From: Prosthecobacter sp. SYSU 5D2
Lineage (GTDB): Bacteria > Verrucomicrobiota > Verrucomicrobiia > Verrucomicrobiales > Verrucomicrobiaceae
Direction: 5' to 3'
DNA: 64,000 nucleotides
NCBI RefSeq assembly: GCF_039655865.1
Contig: NZ_JBBYXL010000006.1
Location: forward strand, 62,001 to 126,000
Shown here: positions 50,317 through 62,333 of the stretch, one piece after another
Layout of the letters: each line of letters starts with the position of its first letter
Numbering within the stretch: the first letter of the stretch is position 1
Made by a program: the position numbers and the translations under genes
The notes under the pieces: generated by a model
What the model saw: the letters and a program-made list of their open reading frames with translations, nothing else
The model's database searches: none
Told to the model about the DNA's origin: nothing

Positions 50317-50943
50317 TGGGCGGGGGGCTGGGTTTAAAGGGTGAGATTGGAGAGGTCAATGAATGACTTGGCGCGTTGGTCTGTGGGAGACTTTTGAGAG
50401 AAATGGGGCGTGGGACTGGAGATCTTTGGGGGTTGGGATCGGCAGGGAGGGGTGGTAGGTGGCTTCAAAGAAAGAGCGGTGATGCGCTCTGCGCTTTCAC
50501 CCGCACTCCGGGACGCTTCGCGACTCAAGCTCTGTCCACGAAGCTTCGAAAGTGGGTCGAGTCATCGGATTTGAGGTTTGAGGGGAACGCTGAGGGGCAG
50601 GGGTATGAGGGACGTCCTGGTGCTTCACCTGAGGACGGGCAACCGGGCGGGAAAGGAGGATTTCAGCCGTGCTTCTGTGCTTTCCCATGTTGAACCTTCG
50701 GTTGCGAAGGGTTCAGAAGTGGAAGCAAGAGCTGGATGTCCTCTTTAAGCGGCCCACGGGTCGAATCATGCCGACCAGGGCAGGGGACCCACTCAAAAAA
50801 GAGGGGCCGGATACGCGTAATCCCATTGGGCACGCGTCGCTGTGCTTCTGAACCTTTCATTGTTTGCTGATTAGGCTTGCAGGCCTAGCTCTTGCAGGAG
50901 CGGAATCATTTTAAGAAGGTCAGCAGGGTCCTGTCAAACGATT
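50317..50943. other. Intergenic region with repeats
   Basis: No gene is supported. It holds the second copy of the 54-bp repeat (50470-50523), an imperfect hairpin (GAACCTTCG at 50692-50700 with CGAAGGGTTC at 50705-50714), and GAACCTTTCA at 50850-50859, whose reverse complement lies at 51846. Confidence 0.6.
50470..50523. repeat. 54-bp direct repeat, copy 2
   Basis: Near-identical to 49695-49748, same orientation, 775 bp away. The two copies flank the DUF2726 gene. Confidence 0.88.
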
Positions 50944-51318
50944 TCAGCAAAAATCCTCATCTATCAATTCTTCCAACTTGCCTTCAATATCACACCCTTT
51001 CAGAACAACAGCCTCGTGCAAGTCTTCGGTAAAAATAGTATATGGGAATTCCCATACGGGTTTCCTACCTGCGCAAATAGCCACTGTAGCTGTCGAATCC
51101 CAAACATAATAATCTTCATCGAGCCAGCGCTTGGCAAGAAGAGTGTAAACCGCAAGCGATTGAGATTTGTGTTTACCATAGTACGCCGTTTTGACGATAT
51201 CTTCAGTGTTATCATTTAATTCAGGTGGGTCATCAACCCTCACCCAGTTTATGTCACCGTTTCGGGTAGCAGCAAGAATTGAACTAATTGCGGCCTCGGA
51301 CTTTTCTTTAATGTTCAT
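50944..51318 (-). CDS. Hypothetical protein, second gene of a low-GC module
   Basis: A 124-residue soluble protein with SEAAISSILAATRNGDINWVRVD at the start and acidic C-terminal text EGKLEELIDEDFC. I recognise no family, but the plan (helix, 'GDINW', then beta-rich region, then acidic helix) resembles small accessory proteins of islands. Its first 11 bp overlap the end of the upstream gene, so translation is likely coupled. Base composition is visibly lower in GC than the surroundings, suggesting transfer. Confidence 0.65.
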   Translation of the reverse strand: MNIKEKSEAAISSILAATRNGDINWVRVDDPPELNDNTEDIVKTAYYGKHKSQSLAVYTLLAKRWLDEDYYVWDSTATVAICAGRKPVWEFPYTIFTEDLHEAVVLKGCDIEGKLEELIDEDFC

Positions 51319-51769
51319 ACAGTCTTACTTTTCTTTCCTTCTTTTCTGTTATGAGGCAAACATTCAAGGAAACTAAATGGCGATTGCATTTCTGCAGATC
51401 ATTTTTTTCGAGATCTCCTGATTTTTTTGAATCTATCAGCTTTAAGAGAGGTTTACAGTGACCTTTGATTTGGTCAGAACCTATCTCATTTAAAATATTC
51501 AGATGGGGGACAAGCTCACAAATGGAAATAAGGGCAGCTTGGCAATCAAACTTTCTTGGATTAAGCAGTGCCTTCCATTCATCTCGGGCCTTACCAGTGG
51601 CTGCAATAAAATCATCGATCCCTGCACCCATTCTGTGATCGTTTTTCAATTTATTGATTTTTGAATTGATGCACCAAGCCCAAAAAAAATTTCCGCAGGT
51701 CACAAGAACCCCAACAAATTGAGCTACACGCAGAAATTCTGGTGATATCAGATTTGAAAGGTAAACGAA
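51308..51769 (-). CDS. Membrane-anchored hypothetical protein, first gene of a low-GC module
   Basis: About 153 residues from the ATG at 51769. One N-terminal transmembrane helix (FVGVLVTCGNFFWAWCI, about 17-33) precedes a cytoplasmic helical domain with DDFIAATGKARDEWKALLNPRK and a C-terminal charged region. I recognise no family. A longer start at 51832 would translate a perfect 12-bp hairpin (51787-51814) and is less likely. It overlaps the next gene by 11 bp. A palindrome lies 170 bp upstream. Confidence 0.65.
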   Translation of the reverse strand, partial: FVYLSNLISPEFLRVAQFVGVLVTCGNFFWAWCINSKINKLKNDHRMGAGIDDFIAATGKARDEWKALLNPRKFDCQAALISICELVPHLNILNEIGSDQIKGHCKPLLKLIDSKKSGDLEKNDLQKCNRHLVSLNVCLITEKKERKVRLYEH

Positions 51770-51786
51770 CATGGGTGGATATGAAG

Positions 51787-51814
51787 AACCCGCCAGAGTT
51801 TCCTCTGGCGGGTT
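51787..51814. terminator. Perfect hairpin with tetraloop upstream of the low-GC module
   Basis: AACCCGCCAGAG (51787-51798) and CTCTGGCGGGTT (51803-51814) make a 12-bp stem; on the minus strand the loop is GAAA. It could end transcription from the glycosidase-like gene at 52037, although no T-run follows. Confidence 0.55.
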
Positions 51815-51938
51815 ATCGCTAACGGGCTGCAACCCGAAGCGGAGCTGAAAGGTTCAAAGAATCAGCGCCTCCAGAATAAATGATCACACAGAGTCAATCA
51901 AGAATTAATTCCTACTTTCTCGGTATGACATTTCACAT

Positions 51939-51955
51939 TACATACATTGTATGTA
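51939..51955. promoter_or_regulatory. TACATACA-T-TGTATGTA palindrome (candidate operator)
   Basis: A perfect 17-bp palindrome in AT-rich DNA between the low-GC module and the glycosidase-like gene. A repressor site for either gene is a reasonable guess; no regulator gene is adjacent. Confidence 0.5.
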
Positions 51956-52036
51956 GTTATTGAAACCAGCTTTTGAGGCCCCATATTCCTTCATCTGATG
52001 GGTTTTGGCCCGGTGGTGGAATCCGGTGGGCGGGAT

Positions 52037-53686
52037 TCAGCCCAGGCGGACGTCGAGGTATTCGATGGTGATGGGTTTGCCGCTTTGGTGGGTGAATTCG
52101 AAGGTGTTGGGGCCGTCGTGCAGGAGGTTGGCTGGGAGGGTCCAGGCGCGGAGGGTTTCGGGCGGGCCGAGCGAGGATGGGTACGGATTTTCGAAGGGCT
52201 CGCTGAGGTCGGTGGTGGGCTCCAGGGCGGTGCCGTTGCAGCGGGCGGTGAGGAGGCGGCCTTCCAGGGGGGCATCGGCCTGGAGGCGGAGGCGGCCGTG
52301 GCTGTGGGGTGGCCAGCCGCCGGTGGGCGGGGCCATTTGGAGATCGAAACGGGTGCTGGCTTTTTCCCGGAGGCCGCGCGGGAGGATGGGTGGGCGGACG
52401 TAGGGATTGTTCCAGCCGGTGGCGAGGAACCAGTGCTGGGGCCGGGTGGCGAGAGTTTCCGGCTGGTCGAGGTCCTGGAGGGCGGCGAAGGGGGGCTCGG
52501 AGAAGGGTCCCCTGCCCGGTCCGCCGTGCTCGCGGTAGTAGGCAAAATTAAAGAGGCTGACGCCATCCGCGCCGCGTGCGTAGGCGAGATGGGCGGTGGT
52601 TTCATACTGCTCCCGGGTGGCACGACGGAAAGTGAAGGTATCGTAGCCGGGGACGAGCTTGCTGCCATTGGCGATGGAGTGGCACATCTCCACATAGAGG
52701 GCGGTGGTGGGCGGGACCTGGGCGCGGATGGCGGCGAGGTCCATCTGCTGGGTGGTGAAGTAGCTGGCGGAGAGATTGACCATGTCCAGGCCGTGGGCGG
52801 TGAGGGCGGGGAGGTCCAGGCCGAGGGCGTCCAGCCCGCTGACCAGGCAGGGTACGCGGGCGCAGAGCCAGCGTTTTTTGCCGCCGCGAGCGGTGCGGTC
52901 CAGGACGGTGCGGACTTCTGTGAGAAAGCCGGTCATGATGCGGCGGCGCTGGTCCAGGGTGGTTTTTTCCTGGTCGAAGAAATAGTAGAAGCGCATGTAG
53001 TCGAGCTCGAGGCCGTCGAGGTCGTAGTTTTCACAGAGCTCGGTGATGAGGGCGAGCTTTTGGGCGCGGACTTCGTCGTGGACCCAGTTTTGGACGAGGT
53101 CGGCGCCGCGTTTGGAGTCGGGTTTCAGGATGAACTGGGGGTGGTCCACGTAATGGCGGGTGACGCTCATGCCCATGCTGCCGCCGGGTTTGTGCCCGGG
53201 CTGGGGGTGGGTGAACTCCTTGTGGTGGGCGTCATTGAGCCGGAAGGAGATGAAGGGGGCCTGCCGGGTGGCGCGGCAGCGGTCCACGAAGGTCTGGACG
53301 AGGTCGCCGCCGCGCATGACAAAATTGCCGAAGGAATCCGGGCCGACGCCGTAGCGTTCTTTGATCCAGGCGTAGTGGGGCTCCAGGGGCAGGACTTTGC
53401 TGGGCCACATGGGGACCATGCCGAGGCCGGGCTGGAGGAAATGGGCGTCCACGAGGCCGGCGACTTCGTCCACGGTGGCCTCCAGCATAGCGGCGCGGAA
53501 GGGCTCGCGGGCTTTGTGAAAGGGGCTGACGCAACTGGTGATGTTGGTGGTGTCGTTGCTGTAGAGGACGCGGAAGGGGGCCTTGGCGCTGCCATTAACG
53601 GGCGGGATTTTGGTTTCGGCCTGGACGAAAGGCGCGGCGGCGAGGGCGGCGGCGGTGGATTTGAGAAAGCGGCGACGGTCTGGCAT
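52037..53686 (-). CDS. Tat-exported glycosidase-like TIM-barrel protein
   Basis: A 549-residue protein with a twin-arginine signal (RRRFLKSTAAALAAAPFVQA). The catalytic-like domain has APFRVLYSNDTTN, LDGLELDYMRFYYFF (an acidic strand end as in GHL10/GH13-like barrels) and DGVSLFNFAYYREHG. The C-terminal ~110 residues look beta-rich (LRLQADAPLEGRLLTARCNG). Such hypothetical glycosyl hydrolases are frequent in Planctomycetes and Verrucomicrobia. It lies 30 bp after a sulfatase gene on the same strand, so the two probably act on the same polysaccharide. A very long opposite ORF here is not coding. Confidence 0.75.
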   Translation of the reverse strand: MPDRRRFLKSTAAALAAAPFVQAETKIPPVNGSAKAPFRVLYSNDTTNITSCVSPFHKAREPFRAAMLEATVDEVAGLVDAHFLQPGLGMVPMWPSKVLPLEPHYAWIKERYGVGPDSFGNFVMRGGDLVQTFVDRCRATRQAPFISFRLNDAHHKEFTHPQPGHKPGGSMGMSVTRHYVDHPQFILKPDSKRGADLVQNWVHDEVRAQKLALITELCENYDLDGLELDYMRFYYFFDQEKTTLDQRRRIMTGFLTEVRTVLDRTARGGKKRWLCARVPCLVSGLDALGLDLPALTAHGLDMVNLSASYFTTQQMDLAAIRAQVPPTTALYVEMCHSIANGSKLVPGYDTFTFRRATREQYETTAHLAYARGADGVSLFNFAYYREHGGPGRGPFSEPPFAALQDLDQPETLATRPQHWFLATGWNNPYVRPPILPRGLREKASTRFDLQMAPPTGGWPPHSHGRLRLQADAPLEGRLLTARCNGTALEPTTDLSEPFENPYPSSLGPPETLRAWTLPANLLHDGPNTFEFTHQSGKPITIEYLDVRLG

Positions 53687-53716
53687 GCTGTGAGGGGAAC
53701 GTGGCGGCCGAGGGTG

Positions 53717-55270
53717 CTATTGCGGGAGTTCGCAGCGGTCCGCCCAGGCGCGCCACTCGCGGGCGAGGCGGGCGACGACCTGGGGGTTCTTTGCGGCGAC
53801 GTCGTGCATCTCGGTGCGGTCCTCCACCATGTCGAAGAGCTCCCATTTTTTGGCGGTGACGCCCCAGACGATTTTCCAGCGTCCATGCCGATAGGCGCGG
53901 CTGCCGTAGAGTGCCCAGCCGAGGCGGCGGGGTTCCTGGACCCCCTGCCCCTGCCAGATGGGCAGGAGGCTGTGGCCCTCCAGCGGGATGAGGGGCTGGC
54001 CCCGGTGTGTCGCAGGATACTCTGCGCCGGTGATTTCGACAAAGGTGGGCATGAGATCCACGAGGTGCGTGACGTAGTGGGCGAGGCCGCCTGCCGGGAT
54101 GTGGCCGGGCCAGCGGGCGATCATGGGGGTGGAGATGCCGCCTTCATAGGTCCAGGTTTTGAACCGGCGGAAGGGCGACGACTGCACGTAGGCCCAGCCG
54201 GTGCCGCCGAGGATGTAGGAATCTTTGTCGCCCACGGGTTTACCATTTAGAAAGGCTTCGTGGGCGGTTTTCGAGGACTGGCTGCCGCAGCCGCCGTTGT
54301 CGGAGAAAAACAGCACGAGGGTGTTTTCATCCGCTCCGCTGTCCTTTAACGCCTGCATGACGCGGCCGATGCCCTGGTCCATGCAGTCCACCATGGCGGC
54401 GTACACTTCCATTTTGGCCGCCTCCCAGGCTGAGTCGGTGGATTCCCAGGGGGGCGGTGACACATCATAGCGTGAATCGCCCAGCTTGGGGTCCGGCTCT
54501 GGCAGGCCCCATTTTTTGGAGATGAGGCCGAGTTCGCGGAGCTTTTGATACCTGGAAGTCCGCAAGGCGGTGTAGCCGGCCTCGTACTTGCCTTTGTATT
54601 TGGCGATGTCCGCCGGTTTGGCCTGCAAGGGATAATGCGGGGCGGTGAAGGCCAGGTGCAGGAAGAAGGGTTTGTCCGGATTCTTCCCCAGCTCACGAAT
54701 CTGCGCCACGGCGTGATCCGCAAAGGCATCCGTGGCATAGTAATCTGCGGGCACTTCTTTCACGGGCTGGTCATTGTGAACGAAGGGCTGCGGCGGTCCG
54801 CTGTGCTTCATGCCGGGCGGGTCCGGCTGGTTGGGGTTGAAGTAATTTACCGCGCCGATCATGACGCCGTAATATTCCTCAAAACCCCGGTCGATGGGCC
54901 GCGTGGGATGTCCGCCCAGGTGCCACTTGCCGCTCATGGCGGTGGCGTATCCGGCCGACTTCAGCAGCTCGGCCGCCGTGACCATGTTGTCCTGGAGATA
55001 GCCGCCTTTGCCGGAACGCGGATGCAGGCCGGTGAGCATGGCCGCCCGGGAGGCATTGCAGACGGCGCAATTGTAAAACTGGGTGAAGCGCATTCCCTCC
55101 GCCGCCAGCCGGTCCAGGTTCGGCGTGCTGATCTCACCTCCATAACAGCCGAGATCGGAAAAGCCCAGGTCATCGGCGACGATCAATACAATGTTAGGCC
55201 GCCTGGCCTCCGCGGCACCCATCGCAGACATGGCGGTCACGAGGCATAACATAAAGGAAAGCATTTTCAT
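53717..55270 (-). CDS. Secreted arylsulfatase
   Basis: A 517-residue sulfatase from the ATG at 55270 (alternative 55264), with a signal peptide (MKMLSFMLCLVTAMSAMGAAEA). D33/D34 bind metal. The maturation motif is C71-N-A-S-R75, where the usual Pro is Ala, a variant still within the C-x-[PA]-x-R rule. SGKWHLGGHPTRPIDRGFEEYYG and FFSDNGGCGSQ supply the remaining active-site residues. The longer upstream extension overlaps the divergent gene and lacks a signal. It is co-directional with the glycosidase-like gene at 52037, and divergent (82 bp) from the one at 55353. Confidence 0.87.
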   Translation of the reverse strand: MKMLSFMLCLVTAMSAMGAAEARRPNIVLIVADDLGFSDLGCYGGEISTPNLDRLAAEGMRFTQFYNCAVCNASRAAMLTGLHPRSGKGGYLQDNMVTAAELLKSAGYATAMSGKWHLGGHPTRPIDRGFEEYYGVMIGAVNYFNPNQPDPPGMKHSGPPQPFVHNDQPVKEVPADYYATDAFADHAVAQIRELGKNPDKPFFLHLAFTAPHYPLQAKPADIAKYKGKYEAGYTALRTSRYQKLRELGLISKKWGLPEPDPKLGDSRYDVSPPPWESTDSAWEAAKMEVYAAMVDCMDQGIGRVMQALKDSGADENTLVLFFSDNGGCGSQSSKTAHEAFLNGKPVGDKDSYILGGTGWAYVQSSPFRRFKTWTYEGGISTPMIARWPGHIPAGGLAHYVTHLVDLMPTFVEITGAEYPATHRGQPLIPLEGHSLLPIWQGQGVQEPRRLGWALYGSRAYRHGRWKIVWGVTAKKWELFDMVEDRTEMHDVAAKNPQVVARLAREWRAWADRCELPQ

Positions 55271-55352
55271 CGCGGAGCAAACTTCAGCTTTTGACCACGT
55301 AGTAACGTCCTTCCGCAGCGCCTTGTTTCGGCCAGCCTCCCACCGCAGCTTT

Positions 55353-57164
55353 ATGAAATCCGTCCTCCTTATCCTCGCATTGGCCTGTCTTTCACTGAGG
55401 GCCGCACCGCCGGAGACGGCGAAGGCTGAGAAGGCGATGTTTCCGGCGGACTCGCGACACTGGAGCCAGCATGCGGAGGCTGTTGTGATAAGCGATCTTT
55501 CCAAAGCCCTGCCTGCGGATTCACTCACCCAGGGGCGGCGGGAAAAGGGCAAATGGAAGGCGATCCCCTACTCCACTGCAGATAGCGAGGGATGGGCTTT
55601 GTCCTGCTATGCGCAGACCGGAGCGCCGGAGGTCCGGGTGCCGCTTACTCAAAAAGGCTGGCATGCGGTTTACATCGGTGCCTCCACGGTGGGTGCATTG
55701 TCCAAGGAGATGCGAAACGGCTGGCGCGCGAAGCTGAGTGATGAGCCGATTTACCGCCGGATGGCGAACAATCTGGCGCTGCTGCCGAACCGCCGGGATG
55801 TGATCCAGGAGGGCTTTCTCACGGTCGCGGATCTGAATGGGCAGTCGGTGGAGTTTGCCTCCCTGCCCGGTCTTTCGGCCACGCTTTGCTACATCAAACT
55901 GGTCCCCCTCACCGATGCTGAAGCGCAGTCCTGGACCGCACGTAAACCCAACCCCGCGACCCGCACCTCCATCGCCACCTTTGACGGGCATTCGTGGATC
56001 TGGCCCTTCCAGCCGCGCACGGAGGCCGACCTGCGCGCCAATTTCCGGGGTTTTGAAAACACCGACTTCAAAAAATGGTGGTTCCAAGTGCTCGGGGCGG
56101 ATCTTGTCACGTATCCTACAAAGGTCGGCAACCTGCCTGGTGAAGACACCCTGGACTTCAGCAGTGATGCCCATAAGGCGTTTGTCGAGTCCGTCAAAGC
56201 ACTGCATCAGGCCGGCATCAACCCCCTAAAAGTTGCCCGCGACGTGGCCCGTGAGCAGGGCGTGGAATTCCATATCATGCTGCGCCCCGCAGGCTGGAAG
56301 GCCAGCATGCCGTATGAGGAAACCTTCGACAGCAAATTCTATGCTGCTCATCCTGAGTGGCGCTGTGTGGACCGCGATGGGTCCGCCACGATGCACATGA
56401 GCCACGCCTTCCCGGAGGTCCGCCAGCATTTGTTGGACATCCTCCGCGAAACCCTGGAACTGCAGCCCGAAGGCGTCGGCATGCTTTTCAACCGGGGCAT
56501 GCCTCTCATGCTCTGGGAGAAACCCTTCTGCGACCGCTTCCAGGCCATGCACGGAGCCGACGCCCGCACCGTGCCCGAGGACGATCCACGCATCTACGCC
56601 ACCCGCGCGGCCATCATGACGGAGTTCATGCAGGACATCCGCCGCCTGCTGGACGAGACCGCCGCCGCGCAGGGACGCAAAGAACGCTACCAAATCTCCC
56701 TTGGCACTTTCAGCAAGGAAGTGGATAACCAAAAGTGGGGAATTGATCTCCCACGCTGGATTGAAAAGGGTCTCGTGGATGACCTGGGCGTCACCTGGTT
56801 TGCCTATCACACCTCCTTTGCCCAGCCGGACATGGACTATTATATGCGGCTCACGAAAGGCACCCAGATCGGCGTTTACCCTTTCGTCATCTCCTGGAAG
56901 ACCGGTCTGCCCCAGGAATTTTGCAAAAAGATCACCGGCTTTTATCAAAAAGGCGCCACTGGCATTGCCATTTGGGACCCCACGGTGAAGGACGGCTGGA
57001 GCCTCAAGCCTCATGGCAATCTCATGGATGTCATTTCCCAAATGGGTGACCGCAGCCAGATGCTGAAGTGGGCCAAAGAAGGCGTTCCCCTGCCCCTCTC
57101 CATCCCGCTCACCCGTCTGGATGAAAACACCTACAGCCGCTGGTTTCCCACCACCGGCTTTTAA
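55353..57164 (+). CDS. Secreted glycosidase-like TIM-barrel protein
   Basis: A 603-residue exported protein from the ATG at 55353, with a signal peptide (MKSVLLILALACLSLRAA). After ~200 residues of beta-rich N-terminal domain a TIM-barrel-like region follows: HIMLRPAGWKASMPYEETFDSKFYAAHPEW, GMLFNRGMPLMLWEKPFCDRF, WIEKGLVDDLGVTWFAYH. These match hypothetical glycosyl hydrolase (GHL) families; FNRG near 420 may hold no acid, so the catalytic pair is uncertain. It is divergent from the sulfatase, and the two share an 82-bp promoter region. Confidence 0.72.
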   Translation: MKSVLLILALACLSLRAAPPETAKAEKAMFPADSRHWSQHAEAVVISDLSKALPADSLTQGRREKGKWKAIPYSTADSEGWALSCYAQTGAPEVRVPLTQKGWHAVYIGASTVGALSKEMRNGWRAKLSDEPIYRRMANNLALLPNRRDVIQEGFLTVADLNGQSVEFASLPGLSATLCYIKLVPLTDAEAQSWTARKPNPATRTSIATFDGHSWIWPFQPRTEADLRANFRGFENTDFKKWWFQVLGADLVTYPTKVGNLPGEDTLDFSSDAHKAFVESVKALHQAGINPLKVARDVAREQGVEFHIMLRPAGWKASMPYEETFDSKFYAAHPEWRCVDRDGSATMHMSHAFPEVRQHLLDILRETLELQPEGVGMLFNRGMPLMLWEKPFCDRFQAMHGADARTVPEDDPRIYATRAAIMTEFMQDIRRLLDETAAAQGRKERYQISLGTFSKEVDNQKWGIDLPRWIEKGLVDDLGVTWFAYHTSFAQPDMDYYMRLTKGTQIGVYPFVISWKTGLPQEFCKKITGFYQKGATGIAIWDPTVKDGWSLKPHGNLMDVISQMGDRSQMLKWAKEGVPLPLSIPLTRLDENTYSRWFPTTGF

Positions 57165-57518
57165 TGACCGTTTCAGTTAACTAACACCACATGTCGTGAA
57201 AACGAACTTCATGACATCGCGCCGGATCTTAGGCCGGATGTGTTCGGCGCAAACTGGATCGCTGCCCCCGGCTACATTCGCCGAATTATCCGGCTTTCTT
57301 TGAAGGTGCGGAGTCCAAAAGGCATTCGTTGTTTCGCAAAGACCTCGCAGGGAAAAAGGGCACCGCCACTGAAAGCCGGATAGTTCTGCGGGCGGACTCT
57401 TTCAGAACCACGGACTTTCCTTGCGCAGAACACATCCGGCCTACGGCCTGGCAAGAAGACCATCTTTTTCTGAAAACGGGCAGACCCTGTTCTATAACGG
57501 TGCTTTGTGCCAGAAGGT
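57165..57518. other. Convergent gap with a structured repeat pair
   Basis: No supported gene. An ORF on the minus strand here translates the repeat and is rejected. The region is dominated by the inverted pair of hairpin units at 57233-57294 and 57375-57440, between the stops of two convergent genes. Confidence 0.75.
57233..57440. repeat. Inverted pair of ~64-bp hairpin repeats (REP/BIME-like)
   Basis: The plus-orientation unit (57233-57294) is GCCGGAT-gt-GTTCGGCG, loop, CGCCGAAT-t-ATCCGGC. The opposite unit (57375-57440, minus orientation) has GTTCTGCG pairing with CGCAGAAC in the same frame of GCCGGAT/ATCCGGC. The inner stem changes on both sides together (G-C for T-A), so the structure appears conserved. 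Confidence 0.85.
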
Positions 57519-58826
57519 TTATTCAGAAGGTACAAAAAACTCGCGACGAAGCTTGCTGAAGACGATCTCAGACGTGCCAAACTTCGTATGCAAACGGCGG
57601 CGTCCGGTGGAGTAGGAGACAAACATCTCATCCCGATAGAGGTACATAAACGGCGTGTTCACCGCATTGTAATCCACTACTGAGAAAGCCTTCGTGTATT
57701 TCTTATAGGACGGGTCAATCTGCACCACATCGCATTTGTTGCGGGTCATCTGCTGGCCACCCATGGACACGCTGGCGGCAGTAAACATGGCCACTTTCCC
57801 AATGGGTTTGCCAAAGTCGGCAATGGTGGGCCGGCCAATGCCATAAGTCCATTTTTTCACTGGCGCATCAAAGGCATAAAGGTCGGCCTTCTTGGCTTTG
57901 CACAGCACATAGCCACCCTCCACGACATTGGTGCGCAGATGCAGATACACGTAGTTGCGGTCCTGGGTCATGGCTGGCTCGGCCAGAATTTTAACCGCCG
58001 TCGTCAGCAGCCGTGGATCCGGCGCACCCAGCAATTCCCAGGTCTGCCCCTGGTCGGAGCTGCGCATGAGCACATTGGTCATCAACTTCGTCACTCCGTC
58101 CACGGAGTTTTTGATCTGGATGGAGCTGTAAAGCTTCCCGTCAAATTCCATAAAATCACAAGGCGTGCTGATGCCTTTGGCGAATTGATCACCAAAGCCC
58201 GCGCCGAACAAAAAGTCCAGATGGGCCTGGATCGCCGGTACCGCCAGGTCCATCACTTTGGACGGATCTTTGCCGATGGTGCAGCGCAGGGCTTTGAACC
58301 CGGCCAGCTTGCCGGTGGCGATGTCGTAGTCCTTGTAAAAGGCCCGGTAGCCGGAGATCTTGTCGCTGCCCAAACGGCCCACGAAGAAAATGCGCAGCGT
58401 CTTCTCATTCAGGACGTGAAGCATGGGACCGGAGACAAACGTGCCTCCAAGGGTCACTCCGTCTGATGTTTCCCCCACCTGTGCGACATCTACCCACGTC
58501 GCCGTCGCGGTGGGGTTCAGGATATTAAAAATGGCCATCCGCGCCACCTGCCCGGACTTGTTTTCTTCCGGTGTGTTTTCGTTGCATTGATACACCACGT
58601 ATCCCATGCCGTTGACGATGCGCATGGAGGACTGGTGCGCGTATTGCTCCGTGGTGAATTTGCTCACCAGCGCTGACTGGTCCACAAACGAGCGGGAGGA
58701 AACCTCACCATTGGGCATCTTGGATTTTTCCACCGCCTCTGCGGCCAGAAGACTCCCCTGCCCTGCCACCAGCGTCGCTGCCACGCTCATCAACGGCAAC
58801 CAGCGGCCTAACATCAAGTTCTTCAT
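57519..58826 (-). CDS. Secreted BNR/sialidase-like beta-propeller protein
   Basis: A 435-residue exported protein (signal MKNLMLGRWLPLMSVAATLVAGQGSLLAAEA). One good Asp-box, SSDQGQTWELLG, lies near residues 270-281, and the repeated beta-strand rhythm (MRIVNGMGYVVYQCNEN, GKLYSSIQIKNSVDG, NYVYLHLRTNV) fits a six-blade propeller. I do not see a complete sialidase active site, so an exo-glycosidase role is only possible. It starts 4 bp after glcF and appears co-transcribed with it, an odd partnership. Confidence 0.65.
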   Translation of the reverse strand: MKNLMLGRWLPLMSVAATLVAGQGSLLAAEAVEKSKMPNGEVSSRSFVDQSALVSKFTTEQYAHQSSMRIVNGMGYVVYQCNENTPEENKSGQVARMAIFNILNPTATATWVDVAQVGETSDGVTLGGTFVSGPMLHVLNEKTLRIFFVGRLGSDKISGYRAFYKDYDIATGKLAGFKALRCTIGKDPSKVMDLAVPAIQAHLDFLFGAGFGDQFAKGISTPCDFMEFDGKLYSSIQIKNSVDGVTKLMTNVLMRSSDQGQTWELLGAPDPRLLTTAVKILAEPAMTQDRNYVYLHLRTNVVEGGYVLCKAKKADLYAFDAPVKKWTYGIGRPTIADFGKPIGKVAMFTAASVSMGGQQMTRNKCDVVQIDPSYKKYTKAFSVVDYNAVNTPFMYLYRDEMFVSYSTGRRRLHTKFGTSEIVFSKLRREFFVPSE

Positions 58827-58830
58827 AAAT

Positions 58831-62278
<3,448 letters not shown>

Positions 62279-62333
62279 TCACGGCGTTAAGACCATTCAT
62301 CGCAGTCAACATCATCGCCCGGGAGGAAAGACA

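Noticed and set aside
51998..54250. Very long plus-strand ORF (750 codons)
   Set aside because: It lies opposite two genes with clear motifs (Tat glycosidase-like protein and a sulfatase). Its translation is rich in Gly/Ala/Glu/Val without any domain, which fits an antisense shadow in GC-rich DNA.
57272..57631. Minus-strand ORF of 119 codons overlapping the BNR gene end
   Set aside because: It translates the structured repeat pair and runs into another frame of the neighbour. I remember similar texts in Verrucomicrobia annotations, consistent with a repeated element and not a gene.
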